Source: Muribaculaceae bacterium
GTDB lineage: Bacteria; Bacteroidota; Bacteroidia; Bacteroidales; Muribaculaceae
Direction: 5' to 3'
DNA length: 5,786 bases
Assembly: GCA_017619255.1 (NCBI GenBank)
Contig: JAFZSS010000018.1
Location: 1-5,786, forward strand
Shown here: piece by piece, positions 1 through 5,732 of the stretch
How the letters are laid out: every line of letters starts with the position of its first letter
How positions within the stretch are numbered: the stretch's first letter is position 1
Position numbers and translations under genes: made by a program
The notes under the pieces: generated by a model
What the model was told of the DNA's origin: nothing
The model's database searches: none
Seen by the model: the letters and a program-made list of their open reading frames with translations, nothing else

Positions 1-5
1 CACGC

Positions 6-42
6 CAAGGCGAGGCCCTACTATTTCAAGGCGAGGCCCTAC
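6..42. repeat. 16-bp direct repeat, two copies with 21-bp period
   Basis: The sequence CAAGGCGAGGCCCTAC occurs exactly twice, at 6-21 and 27-42, separated by TATTT. The period is 21 bp, a multiple of three, and frame 1 on the plus strand stays open from base 1 to a TAA at 85-87. Read that way, it repeats Lys-Ala-Arg-Pro-Tyr twice and could be the end of a gene entering from the left. The AGG arginine codons are unlike the CGT/CGC preference of the other genes here, so a noncoding repeat is equally possible. The array may continue beyond the window edge. Confidence 0.75.
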
Positions 43-131
43 AAATCCGCTGCATGGTTAGTCGGCGAATGGGTTTATGTTAAATAAGAGAAAAAACATG
101 GCTGATGCGTCGATGATAAGAAATAAATGAG

Positions 132-139
132 TAATTTTG
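132..139 (+). promoter_or_regulatory. Candidate Bacteroidetes -7 promoter element for the dockerin gene
   Basis: TAATTTTG matches the Bacteroidetes -7 consensus TAnnTTTG exactly and lies 39 bp before the chosen ATG. I see no TTTG-like -33 element at the expected 19-21 bp upstream spacing, so the call rests on the -7 box and the AT-rich surroundings alone. Confidence 0.35.
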
Positions 140-142
140 TAG

Positions 143-159
143 CACATTATATAATATAG
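143..159. repeat. 17-bp AT-rich sequence, exact second copy at 3695-3711
   Basis: CACATTATATAATATAG is found here, 19 bp before the ATG of the dockerin gene, and again at 3695-3711 inside the first codons of the terminase gene. It contains the perfect 10-bp palindrome ATTATATAAT (146-155 in this copy). It may be a protein-binding site or a chance AT-rich match; in the second copy the sequence is also read as codons. Confidence 0.5.
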
Positions 160-178
160 GCTTTTTAGATTGAGATTT

Positions 179-1357
179 ATGAAAAGGATATTAGCACTCG
201 TGATGGTGTGTGCCGCGTTGAGCGCTATGGCAGCGGTGACAGGCAACAAAATCAGCTTGTTCAGCGTGTATGACTGGAGCAAGGATGCCAGTGGTGTCGC
301 CACGGTGACGCCTCATGACCCGCTGGCTATGGGTGGCTGGAGCGTGCGCATCGTCGAGGGCGAGAACGACGGGGAGTTGATTCTGCAGAATGGCTTCACG
401 ATGTATGAAGTGCCGCAGTCGATGACCGTGGATTATGCTGCCGGCACGGTGACGCTGGCAGCGACAGGCGCGTCGTTCTACACGGTAGAGGGTCACACGA
501 GCACGGCGAGTGGTCAGGTGACGACGACAGTGGACAGCACGCTTAGCTATTTCTTTGTCAACGAGGACTGGCTGCTGAACGACGGCGCGCTGGCCGATGT
601 GACAGGTACCATTGATGCCGACGGCTCCATCATGATCGAGGACGGTTTTGCCTTCTACATCGAGAAGGTGAAGACAACAACCATCACGGCACCTCATGGC
701 ATCATGCAGCAGGTGAGCGACACGACGCGTTCGACATCACCGCTGTTCCGCCATGTGCGTCTGCTGACGCCTAACGGCAAGCATGAGTTCACCAATCCGA
801 GCGGCAGTTCGAGCATCGTTGATGTGTATATCCGTCAGGAGGGCGACACGGTGTATGTGACGAACCTGTTCGGCCTGGGTTGGGAGTCTGTCTATATGAT
901 TCTGCATGACGATGGCACGATGGAGTTCCCCTGCCAGACAATTGGCGACATCAGTGATGCCGAGAACCCCGGCGGTTCGGGTCTGTGGCAGAATATGGGT
1001 GGCAGCGCTACGGCACCGGTTCCCGGCAATACCGGCACGGTGACATCAACTGCTATCACTTGGGGGCTGACGATGCCGAGCGACGGCAACAACCTCTGGC
1101 CAGGCTATGATGACAACTGGTTGTATTTCATCGATGGCTCACAGTTTGTCGTTCCGACGCCTCCCACGATGTTGCGCGGTGATGTGAACGGTGACGGCCA
1201 TGTGGACATCAGTGATGCTACCATGCTGATTAACTATCTGCTGACTGGCAACCCCACGGGTATGGTTCTGGAGAATGCCGATACCGACATGAGCGGCGGC
1301 ATCGACATCAGTGACGCCACCATGCTGATTAACTATCTGCTGAACGGCGCGTGGTAA
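179..1357 (+). CDS. Secreted protein of unknown function with C-terminal dockerin-like domain
   Basis: This encodes a 392-residue exported protein. I chose the ATG at 179 rather than the in-frame TTG at 170 because it puts a classic signal peptide at the very start: Lys2-Arg3, a hydrophobic stretch to about residue 16, and a likely signal peptidase I site after Ala-Met-Ala at 16-18. Cys11 does not sit in a good lipobox (VMVC), so a lipoprotein is unlikely. Residues ~20-325 are rich in Thr, Gly, Asp and aromatics with short beta-type segments, and match no family I can name. Residues ~333-392 form a dockerin-like domain with two EF-hand-type calcium loops. The loop at 335-346 has Asp, Asn, Asp, Asp, Asp at positions 1, 3, 5, 9 and 12; the loop at 368-379 has Asp, Asp, Ser, Asp, Asp. 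Each is followed by the same helix, ATMLINYLL. Such domains in Bacteroidales often end secreted proteins without a known cohesin partner. The role is unknown; calcium-dependent folding or cell-surface anchoring is an inference. It is followed at once by an inverted-repeat element and does not appear co-transcribed with the phage-type genes. Confidence 0.9.
   Translation: MKRILALVMVCAALSAMAAVTGNKISLFSVYDWSKDASGVATVTPHDPLAMGGWSVRIVEGENDGELILQNGFTMYEVPQSMTVDYAAGTVTLAATGASFYTVEGHTSTASGQVTTTVDSTLSYFFVNEDWLLNDGALADVTGTIDADGSIMIEDGFAFYIEKVKTTTITAPHGIMQQVSDTTRSTSPLFRHVRLLTPNGKHEFTNPSGSSSIVDVYIRQEGDTVYVTNLFGLGWESVYMILHDDGTMEFPCQTIGDISDAENPGGSGLWQNMGGSATAPVPGNTGTVTSTAITWGLTMPSDGNNLWPGYDDNWLYFIDGSQFVVPTPPTMLRGDVNGDGHVDISDATMLINYLLTGNPTGMVLENADTDMSGGIDISDATMLINYLLNGAW
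1205..1343 (+). repeat. Near-identical 40-bp DNA duplication encoding the two dockerin half-repeats
   Basis: Bases 1205-1244 and 1304-1343 agree at 38 of 40 positions; the only differences are third-codon changes (GAT/GAC and GCT/GCC). The last 25 bases of each copy are identical. The period is 99 bp (33 codons), the spacing of the two calcium-loop plus helix units of the dockerin-like domain. Half-repeats in dockerins usually resemble each other in protein sequence, but near identity at the DNA level points to recent duplication or gene conversion. Confidence 0.9.
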
Positions 1358-1361
1358 TCTA

Positions 1362-1502
1362 AACTACGAATTTCGCCAATTTACCGAATCTGGCATCCGC
1401 ATTCAATTATTACGAATTTATCCAACCGCCAAGTTGGAGTTCGCACAATTCGTATTAATTGAATGCGGATGCTAATTAGTGTCATTAGTGTAATTCGTAG
1501 TT
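1362..1502. repeat. Imperfect inverted-repeat element of about 141 bp
   Basis: The outer ends are perfect 11-bp inverted repeats, AACTACGAATT at 1362-1372 against its complement at 1492-1502. The inner arms of 26 bp (1393-1418 and 1447-1472) pair with a single mismatch and contain GCATCCGCATTCAATTA. Between them, 1373-1392 and 1473-1491 pair poorly but both show a ~9-bp periodicity related to ATTAGTGTA / ATTCGTAGT. The centre carries a further small stem, TCCAAC (1421-1426) with GTTGGA (1433-1438). The element starts four bases after the stop codon of the dockerin gene. It could act as a transcription end or mRNA-stabilising structure, or be a MITE-like or intergenic repeat inserted there. 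No target-site duplication is evident and there is no coding capacity. Confidence 0.85.
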
Positions 1503-1531
1503 GATTTGGGTGCTTTTCTGTGCTTTTTGTG

Positions 1532-1564
1532 CTTGTGCGGGGAGAGGCGGTAGCGGTATTTTTG
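1532..1564 (+). promoter_or_regulatory. Candidate Bacteroidetes-type promoter for the phage-type gene pair
   Basis: TATTTTTG at 1557-1564 is an exact match to the -7 consensus TAnnTTTG. CTTG at 1532-1535 sits 21 bp upstream and keeps the TTG core of the -33 element (TTTG, spacing 19-21). Transcription would begin near 1570, giving an ~80-nt leader that contains the 7-bp repeats and the stem-loop described below. Both boxes were found by eye; no start-site evidence is available. Confidence 0.5.
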
Positions 1565-1575
1565 TGTCGAGTTCT

Positions 1576-1603
1576 TTAACCATTAACCTTTATCCTTTCA
1601 CCT
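1576..1603 (+). repeat. Four degenerate 7-bp tandem units, consensus TTAACCT
   Basis: Four consecutive heptads fill 28 bp. The second unit is TTAACCT; the first ends in A instead of T; the third has T at position 4 (TTATCCT); the fourth has C at position 3 and keeps A at position 4 (TTCACCT). The block starts about where the mRNA of the downstream gene should begin and ends where the stem-loop starts. Confidence 0.7.
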
Positions 1604-1633
1604 CAAGTTTTTAAATAGTCTTTAAAAACTTGA
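1603..1633 (+). promoter_or_regulatory. Perfect 13-bp AT-rich inverted repeat ahead of the 1651 gene
   Basis: TCAAGTTTTTAAA at 1603-1615 and TTTAAAAACTTGA at 1621-1633 are exact reverse complements around the 5-base loop TAGTC. The repeat ends 17 bp before the ATG at 1651. With the promoter above, it lies in the 5' leader, where it could be a translation-modulating hairpin; as DNA it could be a repressor operator. It lacks the GC-rich stem of a typical terminator, although the right part of the stem is followed by an AT-rich stretch, so a weak terminator is not excluded. Confidence 0.65.
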
Positions 1634-1650
1634 ATTAATTTTATATTACC

Positions 1651-3642
1651 ATGAAAAAACACAATGCAATGAAAGAGACCCGGGTTGTCCCCCGGGCAGT
1701 GGTGCCGCATGTCAATGGCGAGGCGGCACATGGCGGCGAAGCCGTCGAGGCAGTGAATGTGCGCGAGCATGAAGCGTCGTTGCAGGTGACGGGGCAGCCC
1801 GCTGTGGCGGGCATGATAGGCAATGGTGAACGCCTGTTACTGATTGAGGGTTCCCATCAGGTGACCGTCAGCGGCAGCACCGTGCTCATTGATGGCGACA
1901 TTGTCGCCACTGTGGCCGGGACCATTGTGGGCGCCCATGCCATCGGGTCGCTGATTGTCATCGTCACCAGTGAGGGCTTTATCTATCTCAGTCCCAGCGG
2001 CGGCACTTGGTCTGTGCTGGACCCTGCCGACGCGGTGCCGCAGTTGAGCATCGGCGTGGAGATTTCCACGGTGAGCGCCGACCTGGATGCCTATACCTTT
2101 GCCGCGCCTTACAGCCATTGGGCGGCCCCGCTTGCCAGTGCCGATACCAGTGCGCTGGCGCGGATGCTGCGTACGGCGTGGAGCGCCCTCCACAGCGACG
2201 CCCTTGCCGAGGGTTACCACACGGCTCCGATGCTGGTGCGGTGGGCGGTGCGCCTGCTTGACGGTACCTACCTGTGGATGAGTGACCCCATGCGTGTGGG
2301 TGATGCCACGCTGGCCAATGCTGACCGTGTGAGTGCCAATGTGACCACCACCAGCAACAGTTTCACGGGCATCGAGGCGACGACAATGGCGTTCAAGCGC
2401 TACAGCCTGACGCTGGATGTGACGCGCGACATCGGTGCGGCATGGTTGCCCCTGGTGGCGGGCATCGACCTGCTGGCTACCGACGAGGCGGAGTTGCTCA
2501 CCGCGAGTCGCTCGCTGGACTACCGTTGCATCACGCGCACTCAGGGCGGGCGTGAGTATATCCTGGAGATGGGTTTGTCGCGCCGCAATGCCGCTGCCAT
2601 CACCTACCAACTTACCACTTCGTCATGGCATCTCATCGCCAGTGCTCCTGCCGCTCCCCACATCCAGGGCAGCGACTTTGTCGCCCCTGACCGTGAATTG
2701 ACACTGACACCGGCCCAGTGTGCCGCCGTGGGCACATCGATGCATGTTGATGGCGTGGTGTGCTCGACGACGGCGGGCGGGCGCCTGTACTGCTGCACGC
2801 CGGGCGGCGATGTTATCGTGAGTGCTCCAGGCAACGCCCTTGTCGAAGCGCACCGCCGCACCGTCTTGGGAACAACGCCGCTGGCCATCACCGTGATGCC
2901 TCGTCCGTTGTATTCCAACGGACTGGGTCGTTACCCCGTGTATGTGTTCACCGACGACGGCATTTATGCCATCCCTCAGGACCCGTCGGGCACGCTGGGC
3001 GAGGCGCGGCTGGTGGACCGAACCGTCATCGCGCCCGATGTCGCTCCCGTCGAGGGAGGCCGCGCCATTTGGTTCGTGTCGCGTCATCGTCACCTGTGCC
3101 GGTTGAACGCCACGCGGGTAGAGGTGTGGCAGCATGATGTGGACTACCGCGCTCTGGCGTGGTGCAATGCTTACAGTGAATTGTGGGCTTTGCCGCAGTC
3201 GGGAAATCCGGTGGCGATGATGACGAGTGGCGCGTGGAGTGAGCGCACGGTGGATGTAGCTCAACTCTATTGCGACGCATTGCATGCCGTTGCCGTGAGC
3301 GATGACGGCACGCTGCTTGACCTCGAGCGGGAGACGCCGGCAACGATGCCGGTGAAGTGGTGCACCCATCCCGTGGCGATTCATGCTTTGCTGTGCAGAG
3401 CCGTGCAACGAGTGGTGTGGCATGTGAAGAGCGAGGGCGCCGCGCTGGAACTGTGTGTGACTGCTCAGCGCGGCATTATGGCGCAGAACTGCACTGTGAG
3501 CCGTATCGTTGTTGACGGTGTCATCGAGCAGCCGCTGGCGACCGCGCCGATGACGATAGGGGCACGCACACTGCGGCTGTCGCTCGAGGGCACGGCAAGC
3601 GCGGGGACCCTGCTGCTGCCGACACTCATTTATCATAGTTAG
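1651..3642 (+). CDS. Putative phage structural protein, beta-propeller-like (head-closure or tail-hub type)
   Basis: This is a 663-residue protein without signal peptide or membrane segment. The ATG at 1651 follows an AT-rich leader with no Shine-Dalgarno site, as is usual in Bacteroidetes; Met7 (1669) is an alternative start. Residues ~34-125 run as repeated short beta strands (for example RLLLIEG at 61-67 and LIVIVTSEGFIYL at 101-113). Residues ~150-215 form a more helical insert ending in VRWAVRLLDGTYLWMSDPMRV. From ~365 to ~560 there are several blade-like repeats, notably YPVYVFTDDGIYAI at 428-441, GRAIWFVSRHRHLCRL at 470-485 and SELWALP at 509-515. This pattern, and the position beside a terminase gene, fit the propeller-like structural proteins of tailed phages, such as P22 gp10-type packaged-DNA stabilisers or podovirus tail tubular proteins. 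That assignment is by pattern and context only. No enzymatic motif is visible. It probably forms an operon with the terminase gene 29 bp downstream. A domesticated surface protein is an alternative reading. Confidence 0.7.
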   Translation: MKKHNAMKETRVVPRAVVPHVNGEAAHGGEAVEAVNVREHEASLQVTGQPAVAGMIGNGERLLLIEGSHQVTVSGSTVLIDGDIVATVAGTIVGAHAIGSLIVIVTSEGFIYLSPSGGTWSVLDPADAVPQLSIGVEISTVSADLDAYTFAAPYSHWAAPLASADTSALARMLRTAWSALHSDALAEGYHTAPMLVRWAVRLLDGTYLWMSDPMRVGDATLANADRVSANVTTTSNSFTGIEATTMAFKRYSLTLDVTRDIGAAWLPLVAGIDLLATDEAELLTASRSLDYRCITRTQGGREYILEMGLSRRNAAAITYQLTTSSWHLIASAPAAPHIQGSDFVAPDRELTLTPAQCAAVGTSMHVDGVVCSTTAGGRLYCCTPGGDVIVSAPGNALVEAHRRTVLGTTPLAITVMPRPLYSNGLGRYPVYVFTDDGIYAIPQDPSGTLGEARLVDRTVIAPDVAPVEGGRAIWFVSRHRHLCRLNATRVEVWQHDVDYRALAWCNAYSELWALPQSGNPVAMMTSGAWSERTVDVAQLYCDALHAVAVSDDGTLLDLERETPATMPVKWCTHPVAIHALLCRAVQRVVWHVKSEGAALELCVTAQRGIMAQNCTVSRIVVDGVIEQPLATAPMTIGARTLRLSLEGTASAGTLLLPTLIYHS

Positions 3643-3668
3643 TTTTTAGTTTTCAGTTTTCAGTTGGC
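3641..3668 (+). repeat. Three to four 7-bp tandem units, consensus AGTTTTC
   Basis: Units start at 3641, 3648, 3655 and 3662. The second and third are exactly AGTTTTC, the first ends in T, and the fourth is diverged (AGTTGGC). The block begins inside the TAG stop of the upstream gene and ends 3 bp before the ATG at 3672, so it fills almost the whole spacer. Its length (28 bp) and unit size match the TTAACCT block before the upstream gene, though the unit differs. Confidence 0.75.
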
Positions 3669-3671
3669 TCA

Positions 3672-5579
3672 ATGGATTACAGGAACATGAAAGACACATT
3701 ATATAATATAGACAGTATCCTTGCCGAGAATGAGCGGCGCAGGGCTGTGCTGGCCGCGGACCGTTATGACCCGCTCGCTGGCATCGGCTGCTGTGGAGAT
3801 CGTGTGGAGGTGGCCGGCTGCCGGGTGCCGCGCGTGGTGCTGGAGCACTGGCCCGATTACCCGTCGCTGTCGCCGCTCGAGCAGGACCGGCTGCGCATCG
3901 TTGAGGACTTTGAATTTTGGTGCGCGCGTTGTGTGACCATCAAGGACAAGATGAGCAGCCAGAATGTGCCGTTTGTCCTTAATCGTCCGCAACGCCGTCT
4001 GCTGGGTGTGATGGAAGAGCAGCGGGCTGCTGGCTTGCCCGTGCGTGTCATTCTGCTCAAAGCTCGACAGTGGGGCGGCTCAACGCTGGTGCAGATGTAC
4101 ATGGCGTGGCAGCAGCTCGTGAGGCACCACGGGTGGAACAGCCTGATCTGTGGCCACCTGCATGCCACAAGCAAGGGCATCAAGCGGATGTACAACCTGC
4201 TGCTGCGACACTATCCGCGCGAACTGTTGGACGAGAATGACGAGTTGCCGCGTTTTGCCAAGCTCGAGGGGCAACCTAATGTCCACCAGATTGAAGCGCG
4301 AGACTGCCTGGTGCTGACGGGCAGCGCACGCAGCGAGGATGCCGCACGCGGCTATGACATCGCGATGGCTCACTTGAGCGAGGTGGCCTTCTGGCAGACG
4401 AGTGCCATGCACAATCCCGACGATGTGGTGCGCAGCGTGTGCGGCAGCGTTGCCCTCAAGCCCGAGACGGTGGTTGTGCTTGAGTCCACTGCCAACGGTG
4501 TGGGCGACTATTTTCATGATGAGTGGTTGCGTGCCCAGATGGGTGACAGCGATAAAGTCCCTGTGTTTGTGCCGTGGCATGAGATAGGCATCTACATGCA
4601 CGCTGTGGATGATGCGCTGGCATTGTGGCGGGAGATGGACGGGTATGAACACACATTGTGGGACGACGGATGCACATTGGAACAAATCAACTGGTATCAC
4701 CTGAAGCGCCGCGAGTACCGCACTCATGCCCTGATGATGGCCGAGTATCCTAGCAATGCCAGCGAGGCGTTTACCACAAGCGGCCACAATCCTTTTGACC
4801 GCGAACACTTGGATCGCTTGGAGGAAGGATGCTGTCTCGCACCCCTGCTTGTCGGCGACATCCAGGCCGACGGGCAGAGCGGTGAAGACGCCAAAAGGAA
4901 CATCCATCTGGTGAGTGCCTCAAGCGGGCTGCTCAAGGTGTGGGAACAGCCCGAGCACCTCACGCCCGTGAAAACGCGATACATGGCGGTGGTCGATGTC
5001 GGCGGCAGGGCCGAGAGCAGCGACTACTCGGTGATTGCCGTGTGGCGCCTGCGCGACAGCCGCCGCAAGGCAGCCATCGTCGCCCAGTGGCGCGGACACA
5101 TCGACCACGACGAGCTCGCGTGGAAGTCGATGCAGCTGGCCAAGTACTACAACGACGCTCTGCTTGTCATCGAGAGCAACACGCTCACCAACGAGGCGGC
5201 GCGTGCCGGAGAGAGTGAGTATATCCTCGAGAACCTGCATCAGGTTTATGGTAATGTGTATCAGCGGGGGCACGGCAAGTTGGGATTCCATACCAACGCC
5301 AAGACCAAGCCCAAGGCAGTGGCGGCGCTCATCGCGGCCCTGCGTGACGGGGGATATATCGAACGCGACCAGGAGGCGGTCAACGAGATGCGCTGCTATG
5401 AGGACCACAATGGGCGTTACGCTGCGCGGCCAGGCAAGCATGACGACATCCTGATGACGCGTGCCATCGGCCTGCTGCTGATTCAGGATAAGAAAGTGTG
5501 TCCCGATGCGGAGAAGTCACCACCCTCGACATCGCTCGCTACCGACGGTTGGCAGGTCCAGCACCTGCGTCTGAGATAG
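3672..5579 (+). CDS. terL: Phage terminase large subunit (DNA-packaging ATPase/nuclease)
   Basis: This encodes a 635-residue protein with the full two-domain layout of tailed-phage large terminases, which cut concatemeric DNA and pump it through the portal into the procapsid. In the ATPase domain, a Walker A-like loop LKARQWGGST lies at 129-138 (the variant form common in these enzymes). A Walker B strand ends in HLSE with the likely catalytic Glu237, and the coupling motif is ESTANG at 271-276. In the RNase H-like nuclease domain, the acidic metal-binding residues are visible as Asp442 (VVDVGG), Glu501 (VIESN) and Asp591-Asp592 (KHDDIL), with Asp451 nearby. All key residues are present and the length is usual, so the enzyme should be active. 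The start at 3672 gives the longest product; Met6 (3687), preceded by AGGA two bases upstream, is an alternative. Co-transcription with the upstream structural-type gene is likely. No small terminase, portal or capsid gene is present in the window, and no gene starts in the 207 bp after it. Confidence 0.93.
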   Translation: MDYRNMKDTLYNIDSILAENERRRAVLAADRYDPLAGIGCCGDRVEVAGCRVPRVVLEHWPDYPSLSPLEQDRLRIVEDFEFWCARCVTIKDKMSSQNVPFVLNRPQRRLLGVMEEQRAAGLPVRVILLKARQWGGSTLVQMYMAWQQLVRHHGWNSLICGHLHATSKGIKRMYNLLLRHYPRELLDENDELPRFAKLEGQPNVHQIEARDCLVLTGSARSEDAARGYDIAMAHLSEVAFWQTSAMHNPDDVVRSVCGSVALKPETVVVLESTANGVGDYFHDEWLRAQMGDSDKVPVFVPWHEIGIYMHAVDDALALWREMDGYEHTLWDDGCTLEQINWYHLKRREYRTHALMMAEYPSNASEAFTTSGHNPFDREHLDRLEEGCCLAPLLVGDIQADGQSGEDAKRNIHLVSASSGLLKVWEQPEHLTPVKTRYMAVVDVGGRAESSDYSVIAVWRLRDSRRKAAIVAQWRGHIDHDELAWKSMQLAKYYNDALLVIESNTLTNEAARAGESEYILENLHQVYGNVYQRGHGKLGFHTNAKTKPKAVAALIAALRDGGYIERDQEAVNEMRCYEDHNGRYAARPGKHDDILMTRAIGLLLIQDKKVCPDAEKSPPSTSLATDGWQVQHLRLR

Positions 5580-5641
5580 TAACAGCGGAAGTTCGTTTAG
5601 GGTTGCCCCTCTTCGAGGCCGGTAGTTTTTGGCTCTCGTGT

Positions 5642-5680
5642 CACCACGCCACACAGACCTGCGGCCTGTGCGCCGTGGTG
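5642..5680. repeat. GC-rich imperfect hairpin downstream of the terminase gene
   Basis: CACCACG at 5642-5648 pairs perfectly with CGTGGTG at 5674-5680. Inside it, CACAG (5652-5656) pairs with CTGTG (5666-5670) and CC with GG around a tight TGC loop. In total about 15 of 18 possible pairs form. No T-run follows, so it is not a standard intrinsic terminator; it resembles REP-type extragenic palindromes. It lies 63 bp after the terminase stop codon and may still protect or end the transcript. Confidence 0.6.
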
Positions 5681-5699
5681 CTATTTCAAGTCAAGACCT

Positions 5700-5732
5700 G
5701 CGGCCTTGTCGTGGTCTTCGACCACAGGCTGC
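5700..5732. repeat. Second GC-rich hairpin sharing a 13-bp repeat with the first
   Basis: GTGGTC (5711-5716) pairs with GACCAC (5720-5725) around TTC. Below a 4-base bulge, GCGGCCT (5700-5706) pairs with AGGCTGC (5726-5732), including one G-T wobble. AGACCTGCGGCCT occurs at 5655-5667 inside the first hairpin and at 5694-5706 leading into this one, a 39-bp period. This suggests that the two structures belong to one repeat family. The rest of 5580-5786 shows no convincing gene; a weak CCTC-TTC-GAGG stem near 5609-5619 is followed by TTTTT at 5626-5630 and might be a poor terminator. Confidence 0.55.

Noticed and set aside
6..42. CRISPR-like repeat-spacer arrangement
   Set aside because: Only two 16-bp repeats with a 5-bp gap are present; repeat and spacer are too short and no cas gene is in view.
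170..178. TTG start adding three residues to the dockerin protein
   Set aside because: The ATG at 179 gives a standard signal peptide beginning Met-Lys-Arg; the extension adds nothing and uses a rare start.
58..303. 81-codon minus-strand frame with hydrophobic stretches
   Set aside because: It overlaps the start and signal peptide of the dockerin gene, and its hydrophobicity comes from AT-rich spacer read backwards; no promoter or start context supports it.
1603..1633. Intrinsic terminator
   Set aside because: The stem is AT-rich and sits 17 bp before a start codon, downstream of a candidate promoter; an operator or leader structure fits better.
1837..2610. 257-codon open frame on the minus strand
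   Set aside because: Same reasoning: full overlap with a well-supported gene and biased, low-information composition.
2623..3636. 337-codon open frame on the minus strand
   Set aside because: It lies wholly inside the propeller-like gene, its product is an Arg/His/Gln-rich string without domain-like pattern, and long antisense frames are expected opposite GC-rich genes.
4080..4907. 275-codon open frame on the minus strand inside the terminase gene
   Set aside because: The plus strand encodes conserved terminase motifs across this stretch; the antisense product has no recognisable features.
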